Shown here one piece after another: positions 36,756 through 48,625 of a stretch of 64,000 bases of DNA. The translations under genes were made by a program, and so were the position numbers. Origin of the DNA: Coprinus comatus (taxonomy: Eukaryota; Basidiomycota; Agaricomycetes; Agaricales; Agaricaceae); assembly GCA_034638255.1 (NCBI GenBank), contig JAWPGT010000004.1, positions 434,001 through 498,000 on the forward strand, written 5' to 3'. The notes under the pieces are model-generated. The model saw only the letters and a list, made by a program, of their open reading frames with translations. It ran no database searches and was not told where the DNA came from. Position 1 is the stretch's first letter. Every line of letters begins with the position of its first letter.

Positions 36756-37780
36756 ATGGGTGCAGGCCAATCTACTTCCCAGGCCCACCCACCTCCACGC
36801 GGTCTTCATGTTCTCAGAGTTACCCCACAGTCCCCAGCATCTCAAACCAACATCGAGCCCTTCTTCGATTTCGTAGTAGGCTTCGAAGGAGATTCCTTCT
36901 CATCTGAAAATAACATCAATGCCTCTGAATTGGAAAAGATAGTTGAAAGCCACGAAGGAAAAACGCTTAATCTTCTCGTTTGGAGTAGTAAATCCCAGCA
37001 GACAAGAGGTAATTAGGTCGTTGTTCTCAAGAGAAACCTGATTTAACGACCACGAAGTCGTATCCATCGTTCCTTCCCGAGCTTGGTCATTATCACCGGG
37101 TGATGCATCGCAAGACAAGAGCGACTTTCAGCCATCTTTGCTGGGTCTGAGCATGAGAATATGTCAACCAGAATCAGCCAGTGAAAACGTTTGGCATGTT
37201 CTCGATGTTATTGAAGGCAGTCCAGCTGAAAGCGCTGGGCTAGTCCCCTTGGGAGATTGGATATTAGGTACGGCATAGATGAATTTTGTGAATATCCTTC
37301 TCATTATATCTACAGGTTGGTCAGGAGGTGTTCTCAGTTCCGAGAATGACTTCTATGATTTGGTAGAGTCGGTAGGTTTTGCCGTTTGATGTATTTCTTG
37401 TCTGAATTCGGGTTGATAATTATTCACAGCACATTGATAAACCTCTACGGGTTTATGTCTATTCCTACGACTTCGAGTAAGTTATCACTAAATTTAAACA
37501 GCATGAATAAACCTAACCCTCCACAAGCACTTTAAGAGAGGTTGTTCTCATTCCAAATCGCCATTGGGGTGGTGAAGGTCTTTTAGGCTGTGTTTTCGGG
37601 TATACACTCAATCTGTGCATCTTTTCCAACTGTCACTCACGCTGAATGTCTAGATACGGTCTTTTACATCGGATACCCCCGCAGCCCAGTGATAAAGTAC
37701 CTGGCTCAATACCACCAGAATTGGAAGAGGATGAATATCAAGAACAGGAACTTTTTGTCCCCGCCGACATTCAATCATGA
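36756..37780 (+). CDS. GRH1: GRASP55/65-like Golgi stacking protein
   Basis: Model: join(36756..37008,37058..37267,37316..37371,37430..37476,37528..37599,37654..37780), 254 aa. It starts MGAGQST, so Gly2 can be myristoylated. Two PDZ-like GRASP domains follow: GLHVLRVTPQSPASQTNIEP in the first, then ENVWHVLDVIEGSPAESAGL and PLGDWILGWSGGVLSSENDF in the second, with the signature PNRHWGGEGLLGCVFGYGLL. GRASP proteins tether Golgi or ER-exit-site membranes and support unconventional secretion. The protein stops soon after the second domain (ending PADIQS) and lacks the long Ser/Pro-rich tail of animal GRASPs. Confidence 0.92.
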
Positions 37781-38536
37781 AACTAACCCGCTACGTTCAT
37801 TATTACACATGGTATTCATTCTCTTTCAAATACACAATAAACGGCAACCGCGTATACTTGCACTTGCTTGTCCATAATGTTACATGGATATATGCAACAA
37901 AATTGGATACATCTAAATGCTTTTTTTTTTTTCAGTTTACACAAGAAATGAACCTGGACTCTCCGGTTAAAGCTTGGACTTGTTGGACTGATCCATCGTC
38001 TCATTATGAATACTGTTCGAATACATCGGTTAAGCAGCACCCTGACCATTTGCGCTAGAATCGTATATCCTATTGTCAACATTGAAATATTGAGCAACCA
38101 TGGCATTGCGCCATAACCAATTGTATTTCACCTGACGGACCGAAATACTTCTACCGGACCGTTAGAAGGTGCTCTCAAACTCAGTGTCCAAAATTTTACG
38201 AATTAGTGAATTACTTCTCGACCAGGTCAATTTATAGTGGGTGGTATTCTCATTTCATGGCCTTGTCACTGGGCATAACTGATTTTTGTATTATTCTTGT
38301 ATGTGCTTGATAATCATGGGATGAGTGTACATCTTTAACGGCCCGCTAGAGGGAAACCCCAACAATAACATCATCACCTGGTTCATTGTAGCGTGTGGTG
38401 TCGTTCGGTCACCTTTGACGGCACTTCCTTTGGAAGTTGGTCAAAATACACGAGAAAACCCCGCCGTTTTTTCCACAAGACAGTTATATACGAGACTCGT
38501 TATCCATTCATGGCGTCTGCGTGAGCCTACGATACA
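37781..38536. other. Intergenic region upstream of the pectin lyase gene
   Basis: These 756 bases hold the 3' flank of the GRASP gene and the promoter of the lyase gene. A short T run lies at about 37920-37932. I see no supported gene; open frames here are short and without domains. Confidence 0.4.
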
Positions 38537-41075
38537 ATGTTTAGACACTTTCTCTGCGTTCTCCTCTCCATACCAGTTGCATTGGCGGCCTTTGGTGTGA
38601 CCACGTCCGGAACCAATATGGTCGTTGATTCCGGTGCTGGTCTTGTAACAACGAGTAAGCTTTTTCTTGGTGTTGATATATGCAGAAATTCATGTGGACA
38701 CTATTAGTTCGTACGACAAACGGGGACATAACTTCTATTCTTTATAACGGCAAACAGTTACAAGACTCCTCCAAATTCACGCATCTTAGTTCCGGTCTTG
38801 GTACATCTGATGAGCTTTTTTCCCGAACAGTTTGATATAATTGACTTCCAGGTTCGGCTACTGTCTCGTCGTCTGTGGCAAACAATATTGCGGTCATTAC
38901 TATCAAAACAAGTACAATAGTGTGTAACCCAATATTAGAAGAAAATTCACATCAGATCCATCCCTTATTAACTTTTTAGACTCACTATGTTATTGTCCGC
39001 TCTGGAACCAACACTCTGTATTTGGGAACCCACGCCTCTCAAGAGCCAGATGTCGGAGAGCTTCGCTTTATTGCTCGCTTGTCTAAATCAGCACTCCCCA
39101 ACGGTATTTCCCAAGCAGAGATTAACGGTGGTAGCGCGATTGAAGGCTCCGATGTTTTCTTGCTGAACGGTCAAACTCGGTCCAAGTTCTATTCCAGTGT
39201 AAACAGCCCTCGTGTTCATTGGCTACCCCGGTACCTAACTCTTTATTAGGTTCGCTTCATTGAGGATCAAGTACATGGTGTCACTGGTTCCGGTGTTGGC
39301 GCATACATGATCATTCCTGGCGTTGGTTATGAAACTTCTTCTGGCGGCCCATTCTTCAGAGGTACCCATTTATGTACTACAGGAAGTCCTTGTGCTGAGA
39401 AGCCAGTATAGACATTAATAACCAAGGTAGTGCCCAGCAGGAGCTCTACTATTACATGAATTCCAATCATGAACAAACCGAGACTTACAGAACTGGCTTC
39501 TTTGGACCGTAAGATCACTGTTAAACTTTCCATTCAATTCAATTAACCTGTACAATACAATATAGTTACGCTCTTGCTATTACCTCTGGGAGCGCGCCAT
39601 CTGGTAACCTCGACACGAGTTTTATGGACAACCTTGGTTTACAAGGCTACGTCTCGGCTTCCGGACGGGGTACTGTCTCCGGTAGCTATTCCGGTACATT
39701 GTCCGGACTTCCGGTTACCATTGGATTCAAGGTAGGTAAATCTCTCATATAAAACTAACTCACTCTTAACTATCTTCTTCCCCAGAACTCGGCGGCACAA
39801 TATTGGATTGCTGGATCTGGGTATGTTATCTTGATAGAAATAGTAAACGAGATCCAATCTAATGCATGTATTTCATCAGCGGGAGCTTCACGCGAAACTT
39901 AGTAAAACCTGGCACTTATACGGTTACCTTGTACCAAGGAGAACTCGAAGCTGGCTCCGGAAGTGTTACCGTGTCTGCTGGCAGAACGGCGTCCATTACA
40001 TTAACCTCAAACCTCAGTCGCCCGAGCACTATATGGAACATTGGTAACTTTAACTCCCTTTTACCTCCCAACATTCTAATCGAAATCTAAATATAACAGG
40101 TACGGTTGATGGGACGCCTGCGGGGTAAGCTCAGAAACAGTCTCCACCGTCATGAGATGGATCATGATGTTGATGCTTTTACAGTTTCCTAAATGCAAAC
40201 AACATCCAACACATGCATCCGTAAGTGACCGCTACATCAGAAACCTGCATATTTCCAACTCTGAGCATTTTATTTCATAGATCGGACTCCCGAATGAGCA
40301 ATTGGGGACCTATCACATTTACCATCGGGTCTTCATCTGTTTCCTCATTTCCAATGGCACAATTCAAAGGCGTAAGCTCAAATCTTCTAGGGACATCAGA
40401 CTTGAGTACAAATTTAATTCCCCGCGGCAGGTCAATAACCCCACAACGATCAAATGGACTGCAACTTCCTCCCAAATAGGTAAAAATACTATTTCTAGTT
40501 AAGCCGAACATTCCGTAGTTAATCCGTATATTATCCTCTCTAATCACAGGAGCGCGTACGTTACGCATCCGTACAACCGAAGCTTTTGCTGGTGGCAGAC
40601 CGCAAATCACTGTTAATTCTTGGACTTCTTCCGCTCCTTCTGGTATGTACAACAATCAGTTAATCACATTCATTAGTATACTGAATAGGATGTTTCTAGC
40701 CCCAACCGCGGTGGACTCTAGAGGGTAAGTATATATTTTCTCAGTGATATGTAAGTCGTGTGCTCAAATGTTATGATTCTCCGGTAGAGTCACCCGTGGC
40801 ACTTGGAGAGGTTTGAATCAAGTTTGTACGCATCCTTTTCTATTCAAAGTTATTTACCTTGTGCTTACTCGGCTTGCAAACATAGACGACTATGCTATCC
40901 CTTCCGGTACGTTCAATATATTTACTTATTGTCGAAGAAACTTTAATAACAATGCTACATCACAGGCACACTTGTGGCTGGCAGCAACACTATTCAAATC
41001 AACGTTATCAGTGGTAGCTCTGGTGATGTATACTTGAGCCCAAATTTCGTTTATGACTCGGTCGAACTCTTCTAA
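38537..41075 (+). CDS. Rhamnogalacturonan lyase, polysaccharide lyase family 4
   Basis: Model: 18 exons, join(38537..38654,38708..38800,38852..38919,38980..39198,39250..39361,39412..39508,39566..39731,39786..39820,39880..40043,40100..40124,40185..40220,40281..40371,40431..40479,40550..40642,40700..40724,40788..40825,40886..40906,40966..41075), 519 aa, near the 527 of Aspergillus RhgB. A secretion signal ([20 protein letters not shown]) precedes [19 protein letters not shown]. Family landmarks include [33 protein letters not shown] and [20 protein letters not shown]. The enzyme cleaves the rhamnose-galacturonate backbone of pectin by beta-elimination outside the cell. Exon density is the highest in the window, with several exons of 21-38 nt. 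A decayed copy of its 3' end lies downstream. Confidence 0.9.
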
Positions 41076-41165
41076 TCATAAAAAAATCGATCCAATTGAC
41101 TATTGTAAATTTGTTATGCAAATGTGTTAGCAAAATCAAACGTTGAACTGGCGAATCTTTTGAGC

Positions 41166-41285
41166 GGTTCCATTCTTGTTAAGCGTCGGATACAGGTGGC
41201 GTAGCTTAGGTGCATGATAGCTGCAGACCGTACTCATGAGTAGTGGTAAGCGAGATAGGACATACCTTCTTCAAAGGCCTAGGGG
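41166..41285 (-). pseudogene. Decayed copy of the MATH/BTB gene 3' end
   Basis: Read on the minus strand this stretch resembles the last intron and exon of the MATH/BTB gene. It has a TTTGAAGAAGGTATGTCC donor region, then TACGGTCTGCAGCTATCATG against the intact TATGGCCCGCAATTGCCATG, then AACAAGAATGGAA. The block TCCATTCTTGTTA (+ strand) occurs at 41169 and again at 41571. The frame is broken, so it is a remnant. It follows directly on the intact lyase 3' end. Confidence 0.7.
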
Positions 41286-41358
41286 TTTCATCTTGTCGGT
41301 CGTCATCACTTTCCGCGGAATGAAACGAAGACTACATACGTTTATAGTAGATAAGAAT

Positions 41359-41480
41359 GTCACCATATATCATTGTTGGTGAGGAAAGTTGATACGATAT
41401 ACTGCATCGCGAGTACACTTACGAAAGGCAGAAACATCATTCAAATCAATGTCATACGACTGTGCCGGGGGTTTCTGATC
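41359..41480 (+). pseudogene. Decayed, apparently intronless copy of the lyase gene 3' end
   Basis: This stretch follows the lyase's last exons in spliced order. GTCACC (exon 16) and ACACTT (exon 18) are 62 bases apart here, end to end, against 66 in the spliced message and 185 in the gene. AAGGCAGAAACATCATTCAA matches CTGGCAGCAACACTATTCAA of exon 18, and CAAAAATCGAT matches the 3' flank ATAAAAAAATCGAT. Stops and indels make it non-coding. Confidence 0.65.
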
Positions 41481-41549
41481 AAAAATCGATTATGCTTACT
41501 ATTATACAAATGCACTAAGAACAACAAAATTGAACGTATATTCGAATCA

Positions 41550-43910
41550 TTAGTGGATCTGTTGTGCATTTCCATTCTTGTTAGGCTGAGTATTGGATGC
41601 AGGTGATGTGGCTCTATAGTCTAGATGCATGGCAATTGCGGGCCATACTATCAGAATATTTATCAGTGCTTTTCAGGGGATGAGCGGGGTAGGTTATACC
41701 TTCTTCAAATCCCGGGTGTTTTCCTTTCCTTATTTGTGGCCAAATATTCTTCATGGACTCCGAAGACCGAATGCTTTGCCAATGCTCGAGGAAATATTCA
41801 ATTTCCACCTTCAAAATGTATATAAAGATTATGAGTAAATTGGGACGCCCGAGAAAACAATAATCTCATCACCTTGCGGATTTCTTCGAACGTCGATGCA
41901 AACGGGGAAAAGACTTCATATGCGATATTCTCAACAGTTAAGGAATTAATTATATGCTGTCAAACAGCAGGGTCATTATCCGAAACGAGATTGAATGGAT
42001 CTCGTTAAACGCACCTGGGCTGCCCGTTCTTTTAAATCCTTTAAGTCCAGCCCTATCGCGGATTAATGAAGGGATAAAAGCATCGGATATATTGACATAC
42101 TATCAGCTTCCCGATAAATTGCCTTGGCAGAACATGGGGCAGGTCGACCTGGGTTACTCTTTTCCCATTCCTTCACCCACTCGCGCCTAGAACACACTGT
42201 ATCCATACGTGAGCTTCCACTTCTTTTTGACTGAGTAAATGCATTCTCCAAGGGGGTGTGCACGTCAGTAGAAGATGGTATAGGGCAAGACTTGGCCGAG
42301 ACACGCGATGAAATGAAAGAAGACGACAGAGGAGCAAAAACAATATGGTCGGTGTAAAGCTAATAGTGATGGGTTCAGCAATTCATATTTTAGGAGTGGG
42401 GTGGGGAGCCTCACATAATAGAGAAGAGCACGATAGGTATTATATGCAATGTCCTTAATGACCACAGTCATATGAGGCTTAGCAGAATATTGCCTACGGG
42501 CTTCATGATCCACAGAATCATCTTCAACATGCCTAGCACTAGCCGGCATAGAGGTAACAGAAGAGCTATCAGATTGATGTTTTGAAGTAACCGGTTGGTC
42601 ATCTTGTTGGTCGTAATCACTGTCTGTAGGATGTAACAATAACTTTTCATCATCTTGGATACCTGGAGTAAGTAATGATTCATTGTCTGATGTTTCCATT
42701 TGAGATGACACTTCGTCTTCATCGTCAATCTTGTTATCGTAGCCATCATCTTCAGCATCGGAATCCAGGTATTCATCATGGGAGTAACCATCGTAATCGC
42801 CTTGGCTATGCAAGCTTCGAGTGGTGATCCGTGGCGTCAATAGAGTATTAGGACTGTTGTCTGTCGTACCCTCCGAGAAGTGTGTTCCTAGCACTTCAGG
42901 TGTCTGTGAGCGTAAATAAAAGAGACATGTATATAGGCGTGCATACTTGCGTCGAAATGTTCTATTCGCTGAAGTACCTTTCGAGAGGCCCAGATACGTT
43001 GTGCATTCTTGTACTCTTGACCGCGTCGTAGAATAATAAATTCAACATCTGAGTAGCGAGGATCATCGAGCAATGATCCAATTGTCTCCAAAAGGGACTT
43101 CGGTATGAGGAGACGAGGGGCAGGAGTGGAGAGGGGGACTGGTTTAGGTGAAGAGCTGATAGTACAGACGATAACAAAAGCATCTTGTGCTTTGGCGTGC
43201 AGCGACTGGTAGTAGACCGCGTCACGACGTGCGAATTGTGCCCTTGAGATGTATGATTAGCACAGTATTATATCTGATTTAGATTGGTATAGTACCATCC
43301 CCAGTTTGAAGTCTGTTCATCTCATGTCAGTGAACGAAAAGCATTCCAGAATGGGTTCATACATCACAAGCAAATGTATGATTCGACGCTTCCTTCTGGT
43401 TAAGGATCATGGTCTTTTCGGTGCTAACAATACTATCAGAACCCCTGAAGCCAAAGATCATTTATCTAGGTTTCCATCCGACTCACTTGCGTAACTCAAA
43501 GCTAAACTTATACAAGCCCTTTCTTGTCCATTTTCCCGAGTTTCCTAGGGCCGATTCTTTCTCTTCTGCAGTTGGCTGGCACATTATCAGAGTGGTTTCA
43601 CAGCCAGAGTTTTATGACCTTACTTCACATGCCAGAAATAGACTGACGAATCCACCTCCTTCTGGTGACCCAATAGATTCCTTTGGTGTTCCAGCATTTG
43701 CATAAAATAAAACCTAAGAAATGTTGGCCTATCGGATAATGGGGATGCGATTGGCCTTACCTGCCATCTACCACCACCAAAAAACGGGGACTTGATGGCT
43801 CGGCACTTTTGTGATCCTCTACTAGAGTCAAAGATCTGTTTTAGGTTGTGCAAAGTCCATTGAAAGGTTATAGACAGTGATTCGTCGTATTCCCCATCTT
43901 GCGAAGACAT
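41550..43910 (-). CDS. MATH/BTB-like domain protein
   Basis: Model: complement(join(41550..41647,41700..41808,41873..41956,42015..42052,42101..42359,42415..42903,42951..43242,43296..43312,43363..43444,43487..43575,43624..43713,43761..43910)), 598 aa. A MATH-like N-terminal domain (SITFQWTLHNLKQIFDSSRG, TSNWGWAQFARRDAVYYQSL) leads to a BTB/POZ start (SLLDDPRYSDVEFIILRRG). A long acidic insert follows, and then VVIKDIAYNTYRALLYYV, the usual second half of BTB, and a helical tail. Such proteins are often substrate adaptors for cullin-3 ubiquitin ligases; that role is inferred. Intron 42904-42950 is GC-AG (GAC then GCAAGT), and exon 43296-43312 is 17 nt. A decayed copy of its 3' end lies next to the lyase gene. 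Confidence 0.8.
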
Positions 43911-44000
43911 TTGGGGTTGTAAGGCGAGTGTGGCCGGAAAGGGTTAAGCAAAAGAGACGTGATGTAGAGATTAATAATAATACAGGTGCTATATATGACG

Positions 44001-47000
44001 TCACTTCCCCCCCATAAGCAACTTGCGGAAATCATCCTGGCCTTTGCTGCTAGATCCTCCGGAGCTTGGTGTAGCTGCGGACGTATGTCCTATACCTGGT
44101 CGAGACGACCGAGCTCCTTTAGCTCGCCTTGGTACAAACATTCCAGCAGCCTTGGGAGGAGGTGCTGCTGACTCCTCTGACCCCTTTTGACTCAGCCGCA
44201 GTGTGTGTCCATTGAACACGATAGGTTCTGTCCACAAAAGCAATTTTCCCGCCTCCTACGGGTTATTTGAGTCTAGGTTAGTTCCATATACTTAACTGCG
44301 GGTCATACAATAGAACTCACTGCGGCATTTTCTAGTTCCACAACAGCTTCGTGTTTACTCTCGAAAACCTCTACGCGTTTGACGCGTGCAAGTTTCTCCA
44401 GTGTTTGCTGCAGCAAGCCTTCTTGTGTGTTAGCAGGTAACCCGGTTATACGCAGAGAACGTTGCTTGATTTCTGCTGTTCGGGTCAAGCCCGTTTCACC
44501 GATAGTTTTGTGGCGAGCTCGAACGCGAGGATCGACCAATGTCACCGCAATTCGGCGTCTTTTTAGTTCGTGGTTGTTAGCTGATAAAGCAGCCCTTGCA
44601 TCCGCCTATACCATAAGATTAATGCTGGAGTTACTAAGTAAAAAAGCGAACATACAGGATCTTCGTACTCCACAAAAGCATAACCTCTTGCATGACCATC
44701 TTCCTCCGCGGCCATCCTGACTTCCTTAACTTTGCCATACTGAAGAACGCATTAATCTTAGTAGCAAGAGTTTTATTTACGAGACGCACTGTTTGGAAGA
44801 GCTTCTCCAACTCCGCCTTTGTTGTGTATTTGCTGAGGCCTGCCACATAAACCTCACGTTCGTTTGCATCACGGTCTGTTCTTTCCTTCTTCCTCTCCGG
44901 GTTGGATATATATACACTGATCGGAAGCCCTTCTATTTCGCGATTATGAAGTGCTAACGCGGCATCAGCAGCAGCCTGGGTAAGATAACAATTAGTGGCG
45001 GACCAATTTTAGGCCAAAGTACTCACAGGAGAAGTGTATTGGACATAACAAAATCTTCTTGTTGCTTTGAATTTTTTGCTTGGCCATCTGACTTCAAATA
45101 TTGTTCCGTACTGTGACTTCATCAGCATTTTATTAGTGAGATCTAAAGGATAGCAGTACCTGGCTGAACAAGCTGCGGATAGATTTATCATCTGTCGACT
45201 CGGGGAAATTTGTAACATATAGTGTTGACTTCCAAGCCAGAGAGACAGCGACCTCATGAGCGTCTACCCTCTTCTTATCCTTGGTCAAAGCAGCGGGTAC
45301 ACTATCCTAGATTACGATGACATATTCAGCATGTGCTAGATGCGCATATCTGAACAGGCGACGCACTCGATCTTGAAATTCAACCATAGCTACATGAGAA
45401 TCTCCAAGGGCCGTAATCTTGAGTTCCCTAATATTTCCACACTATTCGATCCGTGAGCATGCACATTCTTCCCCAAATTGACAGACATACATCTTTGAAT
45501 AGTTTTGTCAAGCTATCTTCCGTGACGTCAGATGGCAGATCCGCAACAAAGACTGTGCAGTTTTCTCGGTCCCTAAAAGTCATAATTGAATATGTGGCCA
45601 ATTATATGATGAATATATACCAACCTTTTGAGAGGTGGAGGGCTTGGTTCTTCAGAATGTCTGAGCATGGATCTGTGTTGATGATCTGGTAAACATACCT
45701 GTTTTAACCCTTTTACTTGACTCCCCCGTTGAAGCCTCCTCTGCAGAGCGCTTGGTACCTCTATTCTGTCCCTGGGCTTGTGTGTCAATGACCATGGCAC
45801 CTGCGGTTGCGACATTTGATACTGATGCAACATTGTCCATAGCGGTATTGACGGCCTCTTGTATCACATCGTCTGCCTGTGACATCTGCATTTGTTGCAA
45901 AGCAGCTTTTTCTGCTTCCTATAATGGTCTGAGGATGGGAGTACGATAGTAATTGGTTTGTATGCACCTTAACTCTCCTGGCATTCACTTGGTATTGTGC
46001 CTTCTCTACCTTATCCAAACATGCTTCAATATCTTGTAGACTTCCGTGGGAATTCTCAAATGAGATCCATGCTTCCCAAATGGCCTCCGACCAATCTATA
46101 TGTTTCATACATATATCGCTAAACGTATTTCTGGCTTCGTCGTAGTTCTGATGTTTTCTGTGTATTGAGCTTCAGGGTACGATACCGTCGAAGAAAAATC
46201 GCGACAGCGTACATGAGGGATTCGGTATATGCCAACCAAACGAGATAGCTAGACTTGGCTCGTTTGGTAGCTCCTTTCCAGGTGGCAATTGTTCCTTCAG
46301 GCATTTGTGCAAGCCGGTCGTACTTCAGAAGAGAGTCAACGGGTTTGCCCTAACATGGTGGGAAAACCATCAACTTACTGCGTCTGCAAGTGTTTTTTCT
46401 AAGCGAAAGCGGCTATCTACAGCTTTGGGGACTGACATAAACAGTAAGTTCTAGCTGTTCTCAAGGAAGACCCGAGATAGAATACCTTGAGCAACCATTT
46501 CAATACCACTCTCAAGGATTCCTATTAAAGTCGGTAGGCTATCTTCTTCAGAATCCCCACTCTCTATTTTTCGTCTTTCATATCCAGCTCTAGCAAGAAT
46601 GAGGGGAATCAATTGTTCAATATCTTCCTGAACTACTTTTGTTTCCAATGCTTTCGTGAAAATGCTATGGATATCTTCCAAGGATTCCGATTCCTCTGTA
46701 TCATCGCTTTCGAGACGTTCCTATATATCTTCAGTCTTAGACATACTTAGAAAACTGAAAAAACATAAACACACAGTCAATCTTAAATATCGTGCCCAAA
46801 CTTCCCCTGAAGCTGGCACACTTCTAGAAGCCCTCTTTGCGATTTGTAGCTCGAGTTTGCTATCTGTCTTAACAATCCTCTATATCCCTCTCAGTAGTAC
46901 TCACACATCTCTAGGGACACACGGACTAACCAATGCGTCTAGGTAACCGGACCAGAAGGACCGTAGCGCCTCTTCAGCTCCAATCTCTCCTTTGAATCGT

Positions 47001-48117
47001 CTGGAGGCGGCATCTGTAATGGCACGTTCATAGATTCCTTGAATTGCATATATACCAGGGTATTTCGCTCTCCTCTCAAAACCGATGTACGAAGCATAAC
47101 TCTGAGGTGACGGATGCTGTTTCTAAACCAAATCAATGAGTTAATGGTCAAGAGGGCACTGTAATACATACTAGGGTGTCTTCGTGCTGTTGCCTACGCT
47201 CGAATGCTTGGACAGCATGTGAACGAATTTTGGACGCTTCTACAAGCAAAGACTCGTACTCTGCCGCAGGCTTATATTGAGTTGTGAAGGATGAATACAA
47301 CTGGAAAGTTTCATCGTGATCTAAAGAATTCTCATAAGCTTTGCTTCTATACACCAAAATAAGATACCAACTTGAATGAGGCTGGCGGAGTCGCTCGAGG
47401 AATAATTCTTCCACGCGTTTTATCAAAGCTCCACTATGTGCGTACAATTATTCATCCACAAGGTGGTGAACCTTTAAACATCTGTACGTACCGTTCCGTG
47501 CTGGGTGTTTCCTCCAGTCTTTCTAGCTCCCAGTCGCGTTGGACATCCCAAAGTGTATGGCTCTATGCAAGGTTAGCAATTGTGTCAGAGGAGACAGAGT
47601 TGTTGTACCTCAGTCAAATGATGCCGGCTTTTGGAAACAATATGTGCGATAGACTGGCGTGTCCATTCCAAGGAAAAGAGTTCACCAAGATCAATGGGCT
47701 TCATTTCACTATCTTCTCCATGATATTTTTCATAGCGCTCGACAACAAACTGCAAATGCCTTTGTAATAACGGAAGAGCTAATCAGCCATTAGTGCCTCT
47801 GTGACCTGTATTGGTGGAAGGCAACACGTACATAAATAGTCTCCCTCTGCACGTTCGTATAAAGCAAGGAGTTCTTCAACCCCAGCAGCAGTATCTAAGT
47901 CCAAGGATTGTTCTTTCAGTTGGATGAGCGGCAACCAGACATGTTCAGGATCCGCGGCAAGAAACTCTGGCATCATTTCTAGTGCAGACTCAAGTTCAGC
48001 TTGAAGGCCAGGGTTGGATTGCGCAAGCGAAATGTGTCGGATATGGAGTGCCACATCGTATGGCCTCTCTACTATCTGAGTGAGGACGTCACTGAGAGCA
48101 TCCAGAGACTTATCCAT
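44001..48117 (-). CDS. PRP24: U4/U6 snRNA-associated splicing factor Prp24/SART3
   Basis: The gene starts MDKSLDALSDVLTQIVERPY at 48117 and ends DDFRKLLMGGK at 44001. The N-terminal half (about 45900-48117) is made of HAT-type helical repeats (VWLPLIQLKEQSLDLD, HSSWYLILVYRSKAYENS). Four RRMs follow: ENCTVFVADLPSDVTEDSL, then STLYVTNFPESTDDKSIRSL, then REVYVAGLSKYTTKAELEKL, then RSLRITGLPANTQEGLLQQT. The C-terminal (D/E)DFRKLL motif matches the Lsm2-8-binding tail of yeast Prp24. The protein anneals U4 to U6 snRNA and recycles the snRNPs. HAT repeats plus four RRMs combine features of animal SART3 and yeast Prp24. Exon boundaries inside the gene are only partly resolved. Confidence 0.88.
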
Positions 48118-48625
48118 GGATGTGTTGTGTGCTGTGGGTATCGCATTCTTTCTGGACGATGTAGTGGCGCTTGTAGATCACGTGCATGCCTAACCCCTGT
48201 TAGGCATGTAGCCCCTATTTTGTGTTGCCCTCCACTGCAGACATGAATAAGAAATGAACGCGTTGGCCCCCCACACGACAATACGCGACATAGGATAGGC
48301 TCTGCTTGCCTGGGACGCTCCTCTGTGAGCCTCTCGCCCAGAAGACCGCAGAAGTGTGCAATGTGAAGTGACGAAGCTCTGAGGTCATGGGAAGCACAGC
48401 ACTTGGACCTCGGATGTACAATTGGGATACACAACGCCGACGTGGTTAATAAAACCCCGATCCTCCGTTCCGGCTAGCGCTCAGCTCTCCATTCCAAGGT
48501 GACTCGGCTGCCGGTCTTATAACAATGTCAAGTCGAATTGTATAAATTCCTGCCTGGCCCTCTCGTTGTACTCAAGGATCCTTCCTGTGCCTCTCTTTTA
48601 GGTCTCTCCTCTATAATCATAAGAT
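48118..48625. promoter_or_regulatory. Divergent promoter region
   Basis: These 508 bases lie between Prp24/SART3 (minus) and the F-box gene (+). No coding frame with support is visible. Confidence 0.4.
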
